Assembly: GCF_024298885.1 (NCBI RefSeq)
Contig: NZ_CP101166.1
Coordinates: 124,001 to 188,000, forward strand
Source: Haloglomus halophilum
Lineage (GTDB): Archaea; Halobacteriota; Halobacteria; Halobacteriales; Haloarculaceae
Direction: 5' to 3'
DNA length: 64,000 nt
Shown: piece by piece, positions 27,701-37,502 of the stretch
Layout: every line of letters starts with the position of its first letter
Numbering within the stretch: position 1 is the stretch's first letter
Notes under the pieces: model-generated
Databases searched by the model: none
What the model saw: the letters and a program-made list of their open reading frames with translations, nothing else
Told to the model about the DNA's origin: nothing
Translations under genes and position numbers: made by a program

Positions 27701-28810
27701 ATGGCGGGAACCGGCGACGACCGGACGCAGGTCTGGTACCTCATCGGGACGCTGGCCGTCGGCGGGACCGAGCGGACGCTGGTCGATCTGGTGAACGGCC
27801 TGGACCGCGACCGGTTCGCGCCGACCGTCTGGACCATCGCCGAGCCGGGACCGCTCGCCGACGAAATCGACGACACGGTGCCCGTCCGGTCGCTCGGCGC
27901 CGCGAGCAAGGTCGACCCGCGGCCGGCGCTTCGACTCGCACGGGAACTCCGCCGTGAGCGTCCGGCCATCCTGCAGTCGTTCCTCTACTTCGACAACGTC
28001 CTCGCGCGACTCGTCGGACAGGTGAGTCCCGGGACGACGGTCGTCACCGGTGTCCGGGAGGTGCCCGAGTCGCTGCCACCCCACCGCGACCTCGTCGACC
28101 GCGCGACGCTCGGACTCTCGGACCACGTCGTCTCGAACTCGGAGGCGGGCGCCGAGTGGATCATCGACCGGGGCGTCGATTCCGACCGGGTGTCCGTCGT
28201 CCGGAACGGACGGGATGTGGACGCCTACGACGTGCCCGAACCGGAGGGGCTGCGAGCGGAGCTGGGGCTCGGCGATGGACCCATCGTCGGGACGGTCGGG
28301 CGGCTGGTCGAGCGGAAGGGGCACCACGACCTGCTTGACGCGTGGCCCGCCGTGCTCGAGGCACATCCCGATGCCGAGCTGGTGCTCGTCGGCGACGGCC
28401 CCGAACGGGACGCGCTCCGAGCGCACGCTTCCCGGCTCGGTATTCGTGAGTCGGTCCACCTGCTCGGGCGGCGCGATGACGTGCCCGAACTGCTCGCGCT
28501 GTTCGACCTGTTCACATTCCCGTCGCACTACGAGGGGCTCCCCGGGGCGCTGCTGGAGGCGATGTGTGCCGGGCTGCCCATCGTGACGACGCCCGTGGAC
28601 GGGTGTGCGGAGTTGGTTACCGACGGGGAACACGGGGTTCACGTCCGTCCCCGGGCCCCGGCGCCTCTCGGGGGTGCGATTGCGGACCTGTTGGCGGACC
28701 CCGAGCGGGCCGCGGCACTCGGTCGAGCGGCCGTGCAACGCGCCCGCGACGAGTTCGGTGTCGACTCGATGGTTGGGCGGATGGCGGCCCTGTACGAGGA
28801 GGTTCGATGA
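27701..28810 (+). CDS. Glycosyltransferase family 4
   Basis: The 369-residue GT-B enzyme has an N-terminal motif LIGTLAVGGTERTLVDL, a donor-side VGRLVERKGHHDLL with LVLVGDGPERDAL, and the E-x7-E region SHYEGLPGALLEAMCAG. It probably transfers a hexose or a derivative to a growing glycan. It runs opposite to the flanking asnB genes and converges with the methyltransferase gene. Standard length and motifs make the family call safe; the donor and acceptor cannot be inferred. Confidence 0.9.
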   Translation: MAGTGDDRTQVWYLIGTLAVGGTERTLVDLVNGLDRDRFAPTVWTIAEPGPLADEIDDTVPVRSLGAASKVDPRPALRLARELRRERPAILQSFLYFDNVLARLVGQVSPGTTVVTGVREVPESLPPHRDLVDRATLGLSDHVVSNSEAGAEWIIDRGVDSDRVSVVRNGRDVDAYDVPEPEGLRAELGLGDGPIVGTVGRLVERKGHHDLLDAWPAVLEAHPDAELVLVGDGPERDALRAHASRLGIRESVHLLGRRDDVPELLALFDLFTFPSHYEGLPGALLEAMCAGLPIVTTPVDGCAELVTDGEHGVHVRPRAPAPLGGAIADLLADPERAAALGRAAVQRARDEFGVDSMVGRMAALYEEVR

Positions 28811-28825
28811 GCCGTCCGCCCGGAG

Positions 28826-29647
28826 CTATTCCGGGTTCCTGTCGAAGACGTAGGTATTGACGGCCGTCGGAAGGTCTGCTGGAACCTCCGTGCGGACATG
28901 CTCGAACGTCTCGGCATCGGTGATGTGGTTCTCGACCGCGGCAGGCGTCGCGTACTCGAACGGCAGCCCACCCAGCCAGTCCCGGATATCGTGCCAGTAC
29001 TCCATCCCCCGCTCCCGTCGGTAGCGCTCGAGATACGTTCGGGGGTCCTCGCGGCTCAGCAACGTCCGGATCGAGAGGTGGGTCAGGCCGTAGCCGCGAA
29101 CGGCGAGTGCCTGTGCGGGCCCAGGCAGGCGATTGTACACCCGCTTGATGCGGGTCGACAGAACCGAGTCGTACAGCGCCTCGTCGGGGGCGACCTCGTT
29201 GTAGATGCCGAGACACAGCCGCCCACGCGGGGCGACGGCGGCGGCCGCGTTGTCGATGGCGTCCCACATCGACCCGGTGTGGTGAGCCACACCCCAGCAG
29301 TAGACACAGTCGAACCGACCCAGCGAGCCGATGAAGTCCGTATCGAGGAGGTCACCCTGTACCACCGCCCACTCCCTGGGGCTGGCGTCGTCCTCGTCAC
29401 GCAGCCGTCGACAGCAGGCCACGGAGTCCTCGTCGTAGTCGAAGCTGACCACCCGCGAAGCGCCCAGCCGGTGGGCAGCGAGCGAGAACAGGCCACTCCC
29501 GCATCCCGCATCGAGGAACGTCCGGTCGCGCAATCCGTTCTCGCCGAACACGTCCCGGAGTTCCCGTTTGGCCTCCTCGATCCTGTCGTCGTCTAGCTCC
29601 CGGAGGAACGATTCCCAGTTCTCGCCGAACGCGAAACGCGCTGTCAC
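28826..29647 (-). CDS. Class I SAM-dependent methyltransferase
   Basis: The 273-residue protein has the SAM-binding motif FLDAGCGSGLFSLAAHR at about residue 44, acidic motif II (VVSFDYDED) and the post-motif VQGDLLD. CVYCWGVAHHTGSMWDA is a variant of the substrate region found in methyltransferases of polysaccharide loci, so O-methylation of a sugar is a fair guess. Initiation is at GTG; GATATTTCTC about 29 bases upstream supports a leaderless transcript. Confidence 0.85.
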   Translation of the reverse strand: MTARFAFGENWESFLRELDDDRIEEAKRELRDVFGENGLRDRTFLDAGCGSGLFSLAAHRLGASRVVSFDYDEDSVACCRRLRDEDDASPREWAVVQGDLLDTDFIGSLGRFDCVYCWGVAHHTGSMWDAIDNAAAAVAPRGRLCLGIYNEVAPDEALYDSVLSTRIKRVYNRLPGPAQALAVRGYGLTHLSIRTLLSREDPRTYLERYRRERGMEYWHDIRDWLGGLPFEYATPAAVENHITDAETFEHVRTEVPADLPTAVNTYVFDRNPE

Positions 29648-29678
29648 TGGCCGTACTCAGCGACACGGGGGAGAAATA

Positions 29679-31535
29679 TCATTCGTCATCGATGAACCGC
29701 TCGTACCACCCCTCGAGCATGACGAGGTCCCAGATACGGTAGCCGTGGTCCACCTCGCCGTCGAGGTGTTCCGTGAACATCCCGGTGACCCCCGCCGCGT
29801 CGAACGGCTCGCGTGCGCCGAGCCGATTCAGTTTCTCGCGACCGAACGCGCGGAGGTCGCCACGGAACCACTCGTCGATTGGGACGCCGAAGCCCTGCTT
29901 CTCCCGGGTCAGGACGGGGTCGGGGAGGAGGTCCTCGAACGCCCGCTTGAGGAGCCACTTCTTCTTCCCCCGGCGCCACTTGTACTCGGCGGGGATGCGG
30001 GCCGCGAATTCCATGAACTGGTGGTCGAGGAACGGCGAGCGGACCTCCAGCGAGTGGGCCATGCTCGCACGGTCGACCTTGACGAGCAGGTCGTCCGGGA
30101 GGTAGGTCTGGATGTCGACATGGGTGATCTCGTCCATCCGGGTTGGACCGTCCGCGCGGGCGAACGCCTCCCGGAGGTTCTGGAGTTCGTCGTCCGGGGC
30201 CGGCCCGTTCCAGACCTCCTCGGCCTGGTCGCCCAGCGCGTGGCAGATGTACGCAGCATACTGCTCGATGTCGTCACCGGCAGCGGCGTCGAGGAACCGC
30301 TCCATGTCCCGCGCCAGCTCCCCTCGACCGACCGCAGAAGCGACCCGTGGCCCACCCGTCTCCGCGGCAGTCCGGAGCCAGCCGGGGAACCGCCCCGCCC
30401 GGCGCGTCAACCAGTCGTACGTGTACCGGTCGTAGCCCGCGAACGTCTCGTCTCCCGCATCGCCACCCAGCGCGACCGTCGTGTCCCGAGCGGCAGCCCG
30501 GGAGACGTAGTAGGTCGGGAGCGCCGACGGGTCGCCGAAGGGCATCTCGTACTGCTCGATCAGGTCGGGGAACACTTCCATCGCATCGGGCTGGACGGTG
30601 TACTCCGTGTGGTTCGTGTCGTACTCGCTGGCGACTTCGCGGGCGAACCCGAGTTCGTCGTAGGCCGCCCTGTCGAAGCCGATGGAGTAGGTGTTGACCG
30701 GCTCGTCGGCCAGGTCGCTCATCAGGGCGGTGACGATCGAGGAGTCGATGCCGCCCGAGAGGAAGACACCCACAGGCACGTCGCTGCGCATCCGCAGCCG
30801 GGTGGCCTCCCGGAGTTCCTCGCGCAGTCGTGCCGCGAGGGCGTGTGGCCCGGCGTCGAACTGGTCGGCGAAGGAGAGTGACCAGTACTGCTCGCGGTCC
30901 ATCCCGTCCTCGTCGACGACAGCGTACTCGGCAGGGCCGAGCTGCTCGATGCCCTCGAAGCCCGTCTTCGGATGCGGCGTGTACTGGTAGGTGAGGTACT
31001 CCCGGATGGCCGAGAGGTCGGGGGCGGCCGGGACTTCGGGATCGGCGAGGAGCGTCTTGATGGTCGAGCCGAACCAGAACGCCTCGTCCGTGTTCCGGAC
31101 GAAGAGCGGTTTCTGCCCCAGGCGGTCCCGGGCGAGGAACAGCCGCTCCTCGTCCTCGTCCCAGATGGCGAAGGCGAACATCCCGCGGAGGTACTGCAGG
31201 CAGTCGATACCGTGCTCCTCGTACAGGTGGAGCAGGACCTCCGTGTCTGTCTCTGACCGGAAGGGGTAGTGGTCGACCCGGTCGCGGAGTTCGCGGTAGT
31301 TGTAGATCTCCCCGTTGAAGACGATGTGGACACTTCCGTCGGCGTTTGCCATCGGCTGGTGGCCCGCCTCGGAGAGGTCGAGGATGGAGAGTCGGGTGTG
31401 TGCGAGGAGGGCCGGCCCGTCCGCGTAGACGCCCTCCGCGTCCGGGCCGCGGTGGTCCATGCAGGCCGTCATCGCATCGCCGAGGTCCGGATCCGGACGG
31501 ACGGTGAACGAGAGTTTGCCGCCGATGCCGCACAT
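29679..31535 (-). CDS. asnB: Asparagine synthase (glutamine-hydrolysing), copy 2
   Basis: The 618-residue paralogue of the previous asnB keeps Cys2 (MCGIGGKLS), the glutamine-binding NGEIYNYREL and the ATP loop FLSGGIDSSIVTALM. It should have both glutaminase and amide-ligase activity. Two full-length copies so close together, with a third divergent one in the same locus, suggest distinct acceptors, probably sugar acids. The start was set at the codon exposing Cys2. It is co-directional with the GT4 gene upstream (69-base gap). Confidence 0.92.
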   Translation of the reverse strand: MCGIGGKLSFTVRPDPDLGDAMTACMDHRGPDAEGVYADGPALLAHTRLSILDLSEAGHQPMANADGSVHIVFNGEIYNYRELRDRVDHYPFRSETDTEVLLHLYEEHGIDCLQYLRGMFAFAIWDEDEERLFLARDRLGQKPLFVRNTDEAFWFGSTIKTLLADPEVPAAPDLSAIREYLTYQYTPHPKTGFEGIEQLGPAEYAVVDEDGMDREQYWSLSFADQFDAGPHALAARLREELREATRLRMRSDVPVGVFLSGGIDSSIVTALMSDLADEPVNTYSIGFDRAAYDELGFAREVASEYDTNHTEYTVQPDAMEVFPDLIEQYEMPFGDPSALPTYYVSRAAARDTTVALGGDAGDETFAGYDRYTYDWLTRRAGRFPGWLRTAAETGGPRVASAVGRGELARDMERFLDAAAGDDIEQYAAYICHALGDQAEEVWNGPAPDDELQNLREAFARADGPTRMDEITHVDIQTYLPDDLLVKVDRASMAHSLEVRSPFLDHQFMEFAARIPAEYKWRRGKKKWLLKRAFEDLLPDPVLTREKQGFGVPIDEWFRGDLRAFGREKLNRLGAREPFDAAGVTGMFTEHLDGEVDHGYRIWDLVMLEGWYERFIDDE

Positions 31536-31603
31536 TGGTCCACCGGAGCGCGAGCAGGGATATCCAAGCTTCGGTCCTCGCGATACAGCCGCCACCGCAC
31601 CGG

Positions 31604-32716
31604 CTACCGGAGCGCAGCTCGCAGGGCATCGGCGTACTGGGCGGCCGTCTCGGAGATGGTCAGCGTCGCCTCGAACTCTTCCCGAACGTGTCGGCCGAAC
31701 TCACGGCGACAGGCGACGGAGTCATCGAGCATCCGGACGAGCCCTTCTAGTGTGTCGAACTCGCCGTCGGCGAAGCCGGCCTCCTGACCCCGGAGGAAGC
31801 GGGCGGGGTCGATATCCAGACTCAGGACTGGCGTCCCGTATCGCCACGCCTCGAGGAACGTGTTCGGGAACCCCTCGTGGGCGGAGGTACTGACGAGCGC
31901 CGTGGCGCGCCGATACCGCTCATGGATTCGGTCCGGGTCGACCCGGCCGAGGTTCGTGACGTTGTCGAGTTGTGATGCCCGACGGGCGATCCGTTCGTTG
32001 TACTCCTCCGACGACCCGTCCGGGCCGGCGAGGACGAACTCACAGTCGGGAAGCGCTTCGGCCAGCTGCAAGAAGAGGTGCGGGCGCTTCTGTGCCCGCT
32101 CCAGCCGGCCGACCCAGAGGAAGTGCTCCCGCTCCCCGTATGGCGTATGCTCCTCTGCGGGAGGGTACCCGTTCGGGACGACCGTGGCGTCGACCCCGAA
32201 CCGTTCCCGGAGTCGGGTCCGCTGATACGGGGTCTGTGCGATGATTCCGTCCGCGTCCGCGAGTGACCGCCGGAACAGTACCGACAGCGGCAACGAGAGC
32301 TGGTCCGGATGCGAATCGACGTTCCGGTCCGCGGCCAGATTGTACACCCATCGCGTTCCGAGTAGCCGGGCCATGCCGTACGTCACGGCCGCCTTCCTCG
32401 GGAACCCACGATAGACGTACAGGTCGGCGTCGGCGCGGCGCATCGCCCGGAAGAGGGCCGCCGTCTGCTGCCAGACCGGATCCTCCGACGGGGTGTACGC
32501 ACGATGGAGGGTGACGCCGTCGCGGTACATCGTCCGAGGCTGCCCGTAATCACCGACGACGAAGTGGACGTCGAACACCGACCGCAGCTCCTGACTCAGG
32601 AGGTAGAGCTGCCGTTCCGCACCCCCCGGCGCGATATCCGACTCCGGAACGAAGTAGCCGTAGGCCGGGAGTGAGACGAAGCAGACGGTGTCGTCGGTGG
32701 GGGCTGTCGGTGTCAT
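31604..32716 (-). CDS. Glycosyltransferase family 4
   Basis: This 370-residue enzyme has the GT4 outline: a glycine-rich acceptor-side loop IAPGGAERQLYLL, donor-side LWVGRLERAQKRPHLFLQL, FVLAGPDG, and the E-x7-E region SAHEGFPNTFLEAWRYG. Cofactor-free retaining transfer from a nucleotide sugar is expected. It sits between asnB copy 2 and the GT61 gene, all on the minus strand, with 64-68 base spacings, so a common transcript is plausible. Confidence 0.88.
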   Translation of the reverse strand: MTPTAPTDDTVCFVSLPAYGYFVPESDIAPGGAERQLYLLSQELRSVFDVHFVVGDYGQPRTMYRDGVTLHRAYTPSEDPVWQQTAALFRAMRRADADLYVYRGFPRKAAVTYGMARLLGTRWVYNLAADRNVDSHPDQLSLPLSVLFRRSLADADGIIAQTPYQRTRLRERFGVDATVVPNGYPPAEEHTPYGEREHFLWVGRLERAQKRPHLFLQLAEALPDCEFVLAGPDGSSEEYNERIARRASQLDNVTNLGRVDPDRIHERYRRATALVSTSAHEGFPNTFLEAWRYGTPVLSLDIDPARFLRGQEAGFADGEFDTLEGLVRMLDDSVACRREFGRHVREEFEATLTISETAAQYADALRAALR

Positions 32717-32780
32717 CGGTCCGGATTCGGCATCTCGACCGTCGTCACCGTGGCTCCGGGATAGGTGACGTACGGTCCGT

Positions 32781-34016
32781 TCATCGGTGACACCATTCGT
32801 CGAGCACGGATTCGAGAGCGACCGGATCTATCCGGATGTCATTGCCATCGGAGCACCCGGTGAGGCAGTAGTAGTCGTGGTCCATCACGTTGGCGAGTGC
32901 GTGGTAGTGTCCCCGGAGATCGCCCGACGGGAATATCTCCACGACATCCAGATCCGTTCCGTAGAGGATATTCGTCAGCCCGGCACCGTGGGCCCCAACG
33001 ACGCAGTCTGCCTGGGCGAACAGTGCTACCTGATCCGCGACGGGATAATGCGAGAGCCTGACGGGTTCGAACCCCCGCTGCTGGAGTAGGGGTTCGATTT
33101 CCGGACGGTTCTCGATTCGACGCATCCTGGCGTCCTCCCGGGAGACGAACAGGCGGTCCGGCATGCTGTCCGTCTCCCGACCGGAGACCGCACTGGTCAT
33201 CCGGTCGCGAAGCCATTCGCAGGCCGCCGGATTCGGAACGGCTCCGTCCCGGAGCGGCGAGGGATACACGTACTGGTCGACGTGGGCTCGCCCACCAGCC
33301 CATTCGCGGTACTCGGAGTCCGGATACCCGAGGAGGGAGAGCGATTCGGTGATGTACGCCGGCGGGTCGGATGGAATCAGAACCGTGGGACTGTCGCCCG
33401 TCCGGGACTCGTGCCGTTCCAGCTGCCGGATTCGAGGGAGGAACTCGACGACCCAGTGGTGGAACGAGGTCGGGAATCCGACCATCGGGAATGCCCGCTC
33501 GTGTCGCTCGCAGGTCCCGAGTCCGAACCGCTCCGACCCGAGTTCCGCGACGACCGGGAGTGGCGCCGTCGGCCCCTGGTCACGAACGTACCGGTAGATG
33601 GCCGTGTGGAACCGTTCCTTCCCCATCACGTCGGGACGGTCCTCACAGAGGACGAGCCCCTCGTGATTGAGCTTGATGGCATCGGGGCCGACCAGCCGAA
33701 CGTCCGGGAGCGTGCAGACGAACGCGGGGTCGAACCGCCGCTCGCCGCTCGCCCCGGAGAACGGGTTCGAGGTCGTGTTCACCGGGGGGTCGACGGTCAC
33801 CGTCCGCTCCTCGAAGACATCGATTACCTCGGACCCCCGTTCTCGGACCGCCTCCGGACCGAGGAAGTCACCGTCCTCCGTAATCCGGTCGAGAAGCAGG
33901 TTGTAGCCCGTCCCGGCCAGAGCAGCGGGGACCCGGGACAGGAGTCCTCTCACGCCATCGTTCCGGAGTTTGATCCACACGTCCCGAACGTTTCGACGCC
34001 ACCACGCCGGATCCAT
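32781..34016 (-). CDS. Glycosyltransferase family 61-like (DUF563)
   Basis: The 411-residue protein carries the landmarks of GT61-type enzymes: FPTSFHHWVVEFLPRI in the middle, DRLFVSREDARMRR, and near the C-terminus VGAHGAGLTNILYG with the following VVEIFPSG. Characterised relatives are EGF-domain GlcNAc transferases and plant xylosyl- or arabinosyltransferases, and bacterial members occur in capsule loci. The adjacent UDP-xylose-synthase-like gene raises the possibility that it uses a pentose donor. The N-terminal 60 residues are less conserved and there is no clear membrane anchor. Confidence 0.85.
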   Translation of the reverse strand: MDPAWWRRNVRDVWIKLRNDGVRGLLSRVPAALAGTGYNLLLDRITEDGDFLGPEAVRERGSEVIDVFEERTVTVDPPVNTTSNPFSGASGERRFDPAFVCTLPDVRLVGPDAIKLNHEGLVLCEDRPDVMGKERFHTAIYRYVRDQGPTAPLPVVAELGSERFGLGTCERHERAFPMVGFPTSFHHWVVEFLPRIRQLERHESRTGDSPTVLIPSDPPAYITESLSLLGYPDSEYREWAGGRAHVDQYVYPSPLRDGAVPNPAACEWLRDRMTSAVSGRETDSMPDRLFVSREDARMRRIENRPEIEPLLQQRGFEPVRLSHYPVADQVALFAQADCVVGAHGAGLTNILYGTDLDVVEIFPSGDLRGHYHALANVMDHDYYCLTGCSDGNDIRIDPVALESVLDEWCHR

Positions 34017-34135
34017 CGGCGGATGGAGGATGGGGGGCGTGATAGCGTTGGTGGACGCCGATGCTCACCCGGGGCGACTCGAGGAACCGTCGCCGGAACT
34101 CCGACAGGCCCAACACGCTCCCGGGGGCGGTCGAT

Positions 34136-35083
34136 TCAGGCGTCGCCCAGCCGCTCGTCGAAGCTGTCGATGGTTCGTCGGAGCCCATCGCGGAGCGTGA
34201 TCTCCGGTTCCCAATCAAGGAGATCGATCGCCCTGGAGATATCTGGTTTCCGTCGACTGGGGTCGTCCTGCGGGAGCGGTTCGTGTGTGATCTCGCTGTC
34301 CGTGTCGCAGATCTCCTGTGTCAGCTCGGCCAGCTGGAGAATCGTCGCTTCCTCGGGGCGGCCGAGATTGACCACCTCGCCGCCGAGGCCATCGGTCTCC
34401 ATCAGCTCCTGGAGCCCGTCCACCAGGTCGGCCACGTAGCAGAACGAGCGGGTCTGGGACCCGTCACCGTACACTGTCAGGTCCTGGCCCTGGAGCGCCT
34501 GCGTGACGAAGTTCGGAACGACCCGCCCGTCATCCATCCGCATCCGGGGACCGTAGGTGTTGAAGATGCGAGCGGTCCGCACGTCGACCTCGTATCGGTC
34601 ACGGTAGGCGACGGTGAGCGTCTCACCGAACCGCTTGGCCTCGTCGTAGCACCCGCGAGGGCCCCTGATGTTGACGTTCCCGTTGTAGCTCTCCGGCTGG
34701 GGATGGACCTCGGGGTCGCCGTACACCTCGCTGGTACTCGCGTAAAGAAGCCTGGCGTCATGTTCGACGGCGTATTCGAGGAGGTAGCGAGTGCCCTGGG
34801 TGTTCGTGAGGGCGATTCGAACGGGGAACTCGGTGAAATCTTTGGGCGAGGCACGGGAGGCGAGATGATACACCTCGTCCGCCGGTGGGAGTTCCGGTTC
34901 CTCGCGGATGTCCGCCTCGATGAGCCGGTACTGGGGATGGGACTGGAGGGCGTCGATATTCTCCAGCCGACCACTTCCCAGGTTATCGACGCAGATCACC
35001 TCGTGGCCGTTATCGAGGAGTTTTTCCGAGAGGTGAGAACCGAGGAATCCAGCCCCACCGACGATTAACGAAGTTCCAGTCAC
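34136..35083 (-). CDS. UDP-glucuronate decarboxylase (UDP-xylose synthase)-like SDR
   Basis: The 315-residue enzyme has [11 protein letters not shown], a catalytic [10 protein letters not shown] and the Tyr-Lys pair in [12 protein letters not shown], the last being characteristic of UXS and dTDP-glucose dehydratase relatives; [18 protein letters not shown] is also typical of UXS. It would make UDP-xylose, or an equivalent decarboxylated or dehydrated sugar. The start is taken as GTG ([10 protein letters not shown]) because TATTTATC at about 35109-35116 is 26-30 bases upstream. A long upstream extension of this frame comes from the adjacent degraded transposase and is not part of the gene. Confidence 0.85.
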   Translation of the reverse strand: MTGTSLIVGGAGFLGSHLSEKLLDNGHEVICVDNLGSGRLENIDALQSHPQYRLIEADIREEPELPPADEVYHLASRASPKDFTEFPVRIALTNTQGTRYLLEYAVEHDARLLYASTSEVYGDPEVHPQPESYNGNVNIRGPRGCYDEAKRFGETLTVAYRDRYEVDVRTARIFNTYGPRMRMDDGRVVPNFVTQALQGQDLTVYGDGSQTRSFCYVADLVDGLQELMETDGLGGEVVNLGRPEEATILQLAELTQEICDTDSEITHEPLPQDDPSRRKPDISRAIDLLDWEPEITLRDGLRRTIDSFDERLGDA

Positions 35084-35131
35084 ACCACTGTCTTCCACAA
35101 GAACTTGATAAATAGTTGGGGTTGGATGTCG

Positions 35132-35827
35132 ACGGTGTTCAGATAAGCTAATTCCATGCGAAGGCGAACGAGCGCAACCACTCGTCGACCTTGTTGCGTG
35201 AGCGTGGCTGAAACTATTCGAAAACAAAACAGTTCGTCGTTTTACTTCTCTGTAGACACGTTCGATGCTGATCCGATTTCCATCGGGCTCGTATCTGAAA
35301 TCGAGCTGGTGGCGTCGGCAGCCGAGTTGGAGTGAATCGCTGTTGTCGACGAGGAAGGTGGCGGTTTTTACGTCTTGTTTTCCACGTAACTCGCGGAGGA
35401 ACAACCACGCGAGACCGCCGTTGGTGACGGATCTCAGCTTCGCAAGGAGAAAATCGTTTGTCTCAGGATCGACAGCGGCGTACAGCCAGCATTTTTCGCC
35501 ATCTAGCCAGATCACCGTCTCGTCGACCGCGGCGTGATCTGGCGAGCGACCAGACTCGGGCTGTAACTCGGCCTTCTGAACCCAGTTGTGGACGGTGGAG
35601 CGTGCCAGTTAAACATCCAATACCTCAAGTATCGAAACGGTATTCGAAAGTGATAGTCCAGCAAGATGGATCTGAATACCGAGCTTCATCAACGGTTGCG
35701 GTGTTGCTTAACGCTACAAGAAATCTAACTGAATCTCGTCCAAACAACCGTTGAGGCGGGCGTTTTCTGGCATAGGACACGAGAAAACCGTCCGGCCTCA
35801 CCTTTCAATCCAGATTTGAACAGCGCC
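35132..35827 (-). mobile_element. Degraded IS6-family insertion sequence
   Basis: A transposase remnant is bounded by imperfect terminal inverted repeats. The left end contains GGTGTTCAGATAAGC and the right end, read inward, GCTGTTCAAATCTGG, matching in about 9 of the first 11 positions. The total of about 0.7 kb is normal for haloarchaeal IS6 elements. No convincing target duplication was found. It separates the UXS-like gene from the GT2 gene at the left edge of an AT-rich block. Confidence 0.8.
35140..35773 (-). pseudogene. Inactivated IS6-family transposase
   Basis: Reading on the minus strand, one frame gives MPENARLN, then [30 protein letters not shown], and the DDE core [25 protein letters not shown] and [13 protein letters not shown]. 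Three in-frame stops (TAG, TAA, TAA) interrupt the N-terminal 65 codons. Near the 3' end the family sequence [12 protein letters not shown] jumps to another frame, showing a frameshift, and a TAG replaces the expected Gln after it. The transposase cannot be functional. Catalytic Asp residues are still visible, so decay is moderate. Confidence 0.9.
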
Positions 35828-35878
35828 CACGCTCACTGCACAAGAGTCTTAATCAATCACGCTAATTTGAAATTTGCC

Positions 35879-36787
35879 TTGAGTCAGGAAGATGCGACCT
35901 TAACGAATGACGACGTATGGGTCTTGGTTCCCGTTCATAACCGGAAGGAAATAACATTAACCTGTCTCGACCATCTCTCTGAGTTTGAGGATTTTAAGCG
36001 ATTAAACGTCGTTGTAATCGACGATGGGTCAACCGATGGAACCGCAAAAGCAGTTCAAAAAGGATACCCAGAGGTGAGTCTCCTCAGGGGTGACGGTTCG
36101 CTTTGGTGGGGTGGGGCAATCCGGGCAGGCATGAAGTATGCCTTTCAGAAGGGCGCCAAGACCATCGTTTGGCTAAATGATGATGTTCGACCCGACGAGG
36201 GTGCTGTAACTGCCTTGGCGCAGTGCGCTTTTGAGAATACCGCTGTCCTCGCTGGCGTAGTTTCAAACGGAGTTGATTCAGACTATACGACACGACTCGC
36301 GCGGACCCGTTGGGGAGTTGAATCAATGGAGTACAAACGTGATGAGGAGATCCAAAGTTGTGACTTGACTCCGGGAAAATTCGTTGCAATACCGCGAGAG
36401 GTGATTGAGAAAATCGGTTTACCGGATACAGATGCCTTCCCACACCATATATGCGATTATGAATACACTCTTCGTGCCGCTGAAAATGGATTTGAGGTGG
36501 GGGTATATTCACCGGCATCAGCGGAGGATATAGCGTTTGAACCAGCAACTCCTCGCCTTTCATCTGAGGTAAGTTTCGAGACGGTCTTTCTCAATACGTT
36601 CAATCCTGGGGCCCATTCGTCCTATACCCTTCGAATGAACTACTATCGAGATCTCCGATTCACCGGGCCACCACGTGCAGTCGGATATCTCGTGTTCTTG
36701 TATCATTGCCTTCGCTCTCTTGGAGCCGTTATTATCAAGCTCGCCCTCGCTCTTGGTAGTACGCAACATTCCCTTCGAAGTCAGTAA
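35879..36787 (+). CDS. Glycosyltransferase family 2
   Basis: The protein has a GT-A fold opening VWVLVPVHNRKEITL, with the nucleotide-binding VVVIDDGSTDGTA and the metal-binding DDV of VWLNDDVRPDEG. LLRGDGSLWWGGAIRAG resembles rhamnosyltransferase-like GT2 members. No ATG is available near the N-terminus; a TTG giving LSQEDATLTN is proposed because CTTAATC is about 29 bases upstream, but the start is uncertain and the insertion sequence may have removed the original one. Codon use is visibly more AT-rich than in the flanking locus, suggesting transfer. Confidence 0.8.
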   Translation: MSQEDATLTNDDVWVLVPVHNRKEITLTCLDHLSEFEDFKRLNVVVIDDGSTDGTAKAVQKGYPEVSLLRGDGSLWWGGAIRAGMKYAFQKGAKTIVWLNDDVRPDEGAVTALAQCAFENTAVLAGVVSNGVDSDYTTRLARTRWGVESMEYKRDEEIQSCDLTPGKFVAIPREVIEKIGLPDTDAFPHHICDYEYTLRAAENGFEVGVYSPASAEDIAFEPATPRLSSEVSFETVFLNTFNPGAHSSYTLRMNYYRDLRFTGPPRAVGYLVFLYHCLRSLGAVIIKLALALGSTQHSLRSQ

Positions 36788-37502
36788 CTACCAGATAAAA
36801 TGGTCAGTCAATTGAAAATTTATGAATGGAAACTATGGGTGAAATATAACTAAATTTGCTGTAATTTCTATCAATTGTGGTAGCTGCGCCGTATTTCGAT
36901 GGTACCATTAATTAACTCTCAGAGATAAACTTCGGCTTTCCACCTGGGTCGAATTGACGCTTGTTGGCCGAAGGGGAAGTCTTGGCGTCATCTAATGCTA
37001 CCCACATAATTCGAATGTAGCTTGGGCAGGCTGTGGCTGTTACAGCGCTGAAACGCGTAGCAACGCCTACCACACCTACATTTACAGCTGGTCGAACGAC
37101 TTGTAGACGGTGCTATAGTACCAGGGGCCGTTCCGATTTGAGCCTACCGAGTAATCTATTTTAATAATATACTTATCATTTCTGCGTTCCACGTCAGCTC
37201 CGGACATCTTTGACCCGAAGATAGTGGAGACTGGCAGGATTCCTGCGGGCGAACCCATTGCTAGCGGGCCCGTCGGGGTACTCATCTAAACGCTAGTTTG
37301 ATCAGTTAACAGTAATGCTCAGCATAGTAGAGGAAGTCGATCACCATTGATAGTGCTGAATCCCTCCATCTTCCCTCATCTTATCCGGATATCCGCCGGC
37401 CAAATTACTATCACATACCACTATAATCTCAGTTAGTCTCAAATTCTAAATCAATAATTGTTAAATTTTATAGTATATTAATACATTTTCATTTTACCAT
37501 TC
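36788..37502. other. AT-rich intergenic region between two GT2 genes
   Basis: The region is AT-rich and contains many stops in all frames. The only candidate is the 67-codon frame listed separately. Nothing resembles a transposase, RNA gene or repeat. It probably holds convergent terminator signals (T-rich runs near 37430-37500) and remnants of acquired DNA. Confidence 0.5.
37082..37285 (-). CDS. Doubtful small hypothetical protein
   Basis: The 67-residue frame (MSTPTGPLAMGSP start, ending VYKSFDQL) has a plausible second half with alternating charged and aromatic residues (KYIIKIDYSVGSN, GPWYYSTVYK). A TGTTAACTG box lies about 25 bases upstream of the ATG. There is no domain I recognise and the base composition is weakly coding. 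It may be a fragment or a spurious frame. Confidence 0.3.
   Translation of the reverse strand: MSTPTGPLAMGSPAGILPVSTIFGSKMSGADVERRNDKYIIKIDYSVGSNRNGPWYYSTVYKSFDQL

Noticed and set aside
33055..33085. GGTTCGAACCCC, which looks like a tRNA T-loop
   Set aside because: It lies within the GT61-like coding region, and no acceptor, D or anticodon stems can be built around it.
35132..35827. Functional insertion sequence
   Set aside because: The transposase has three in-frame stops in its N-terminal part, a frameshift near its end, and degenerate terminal repeats.
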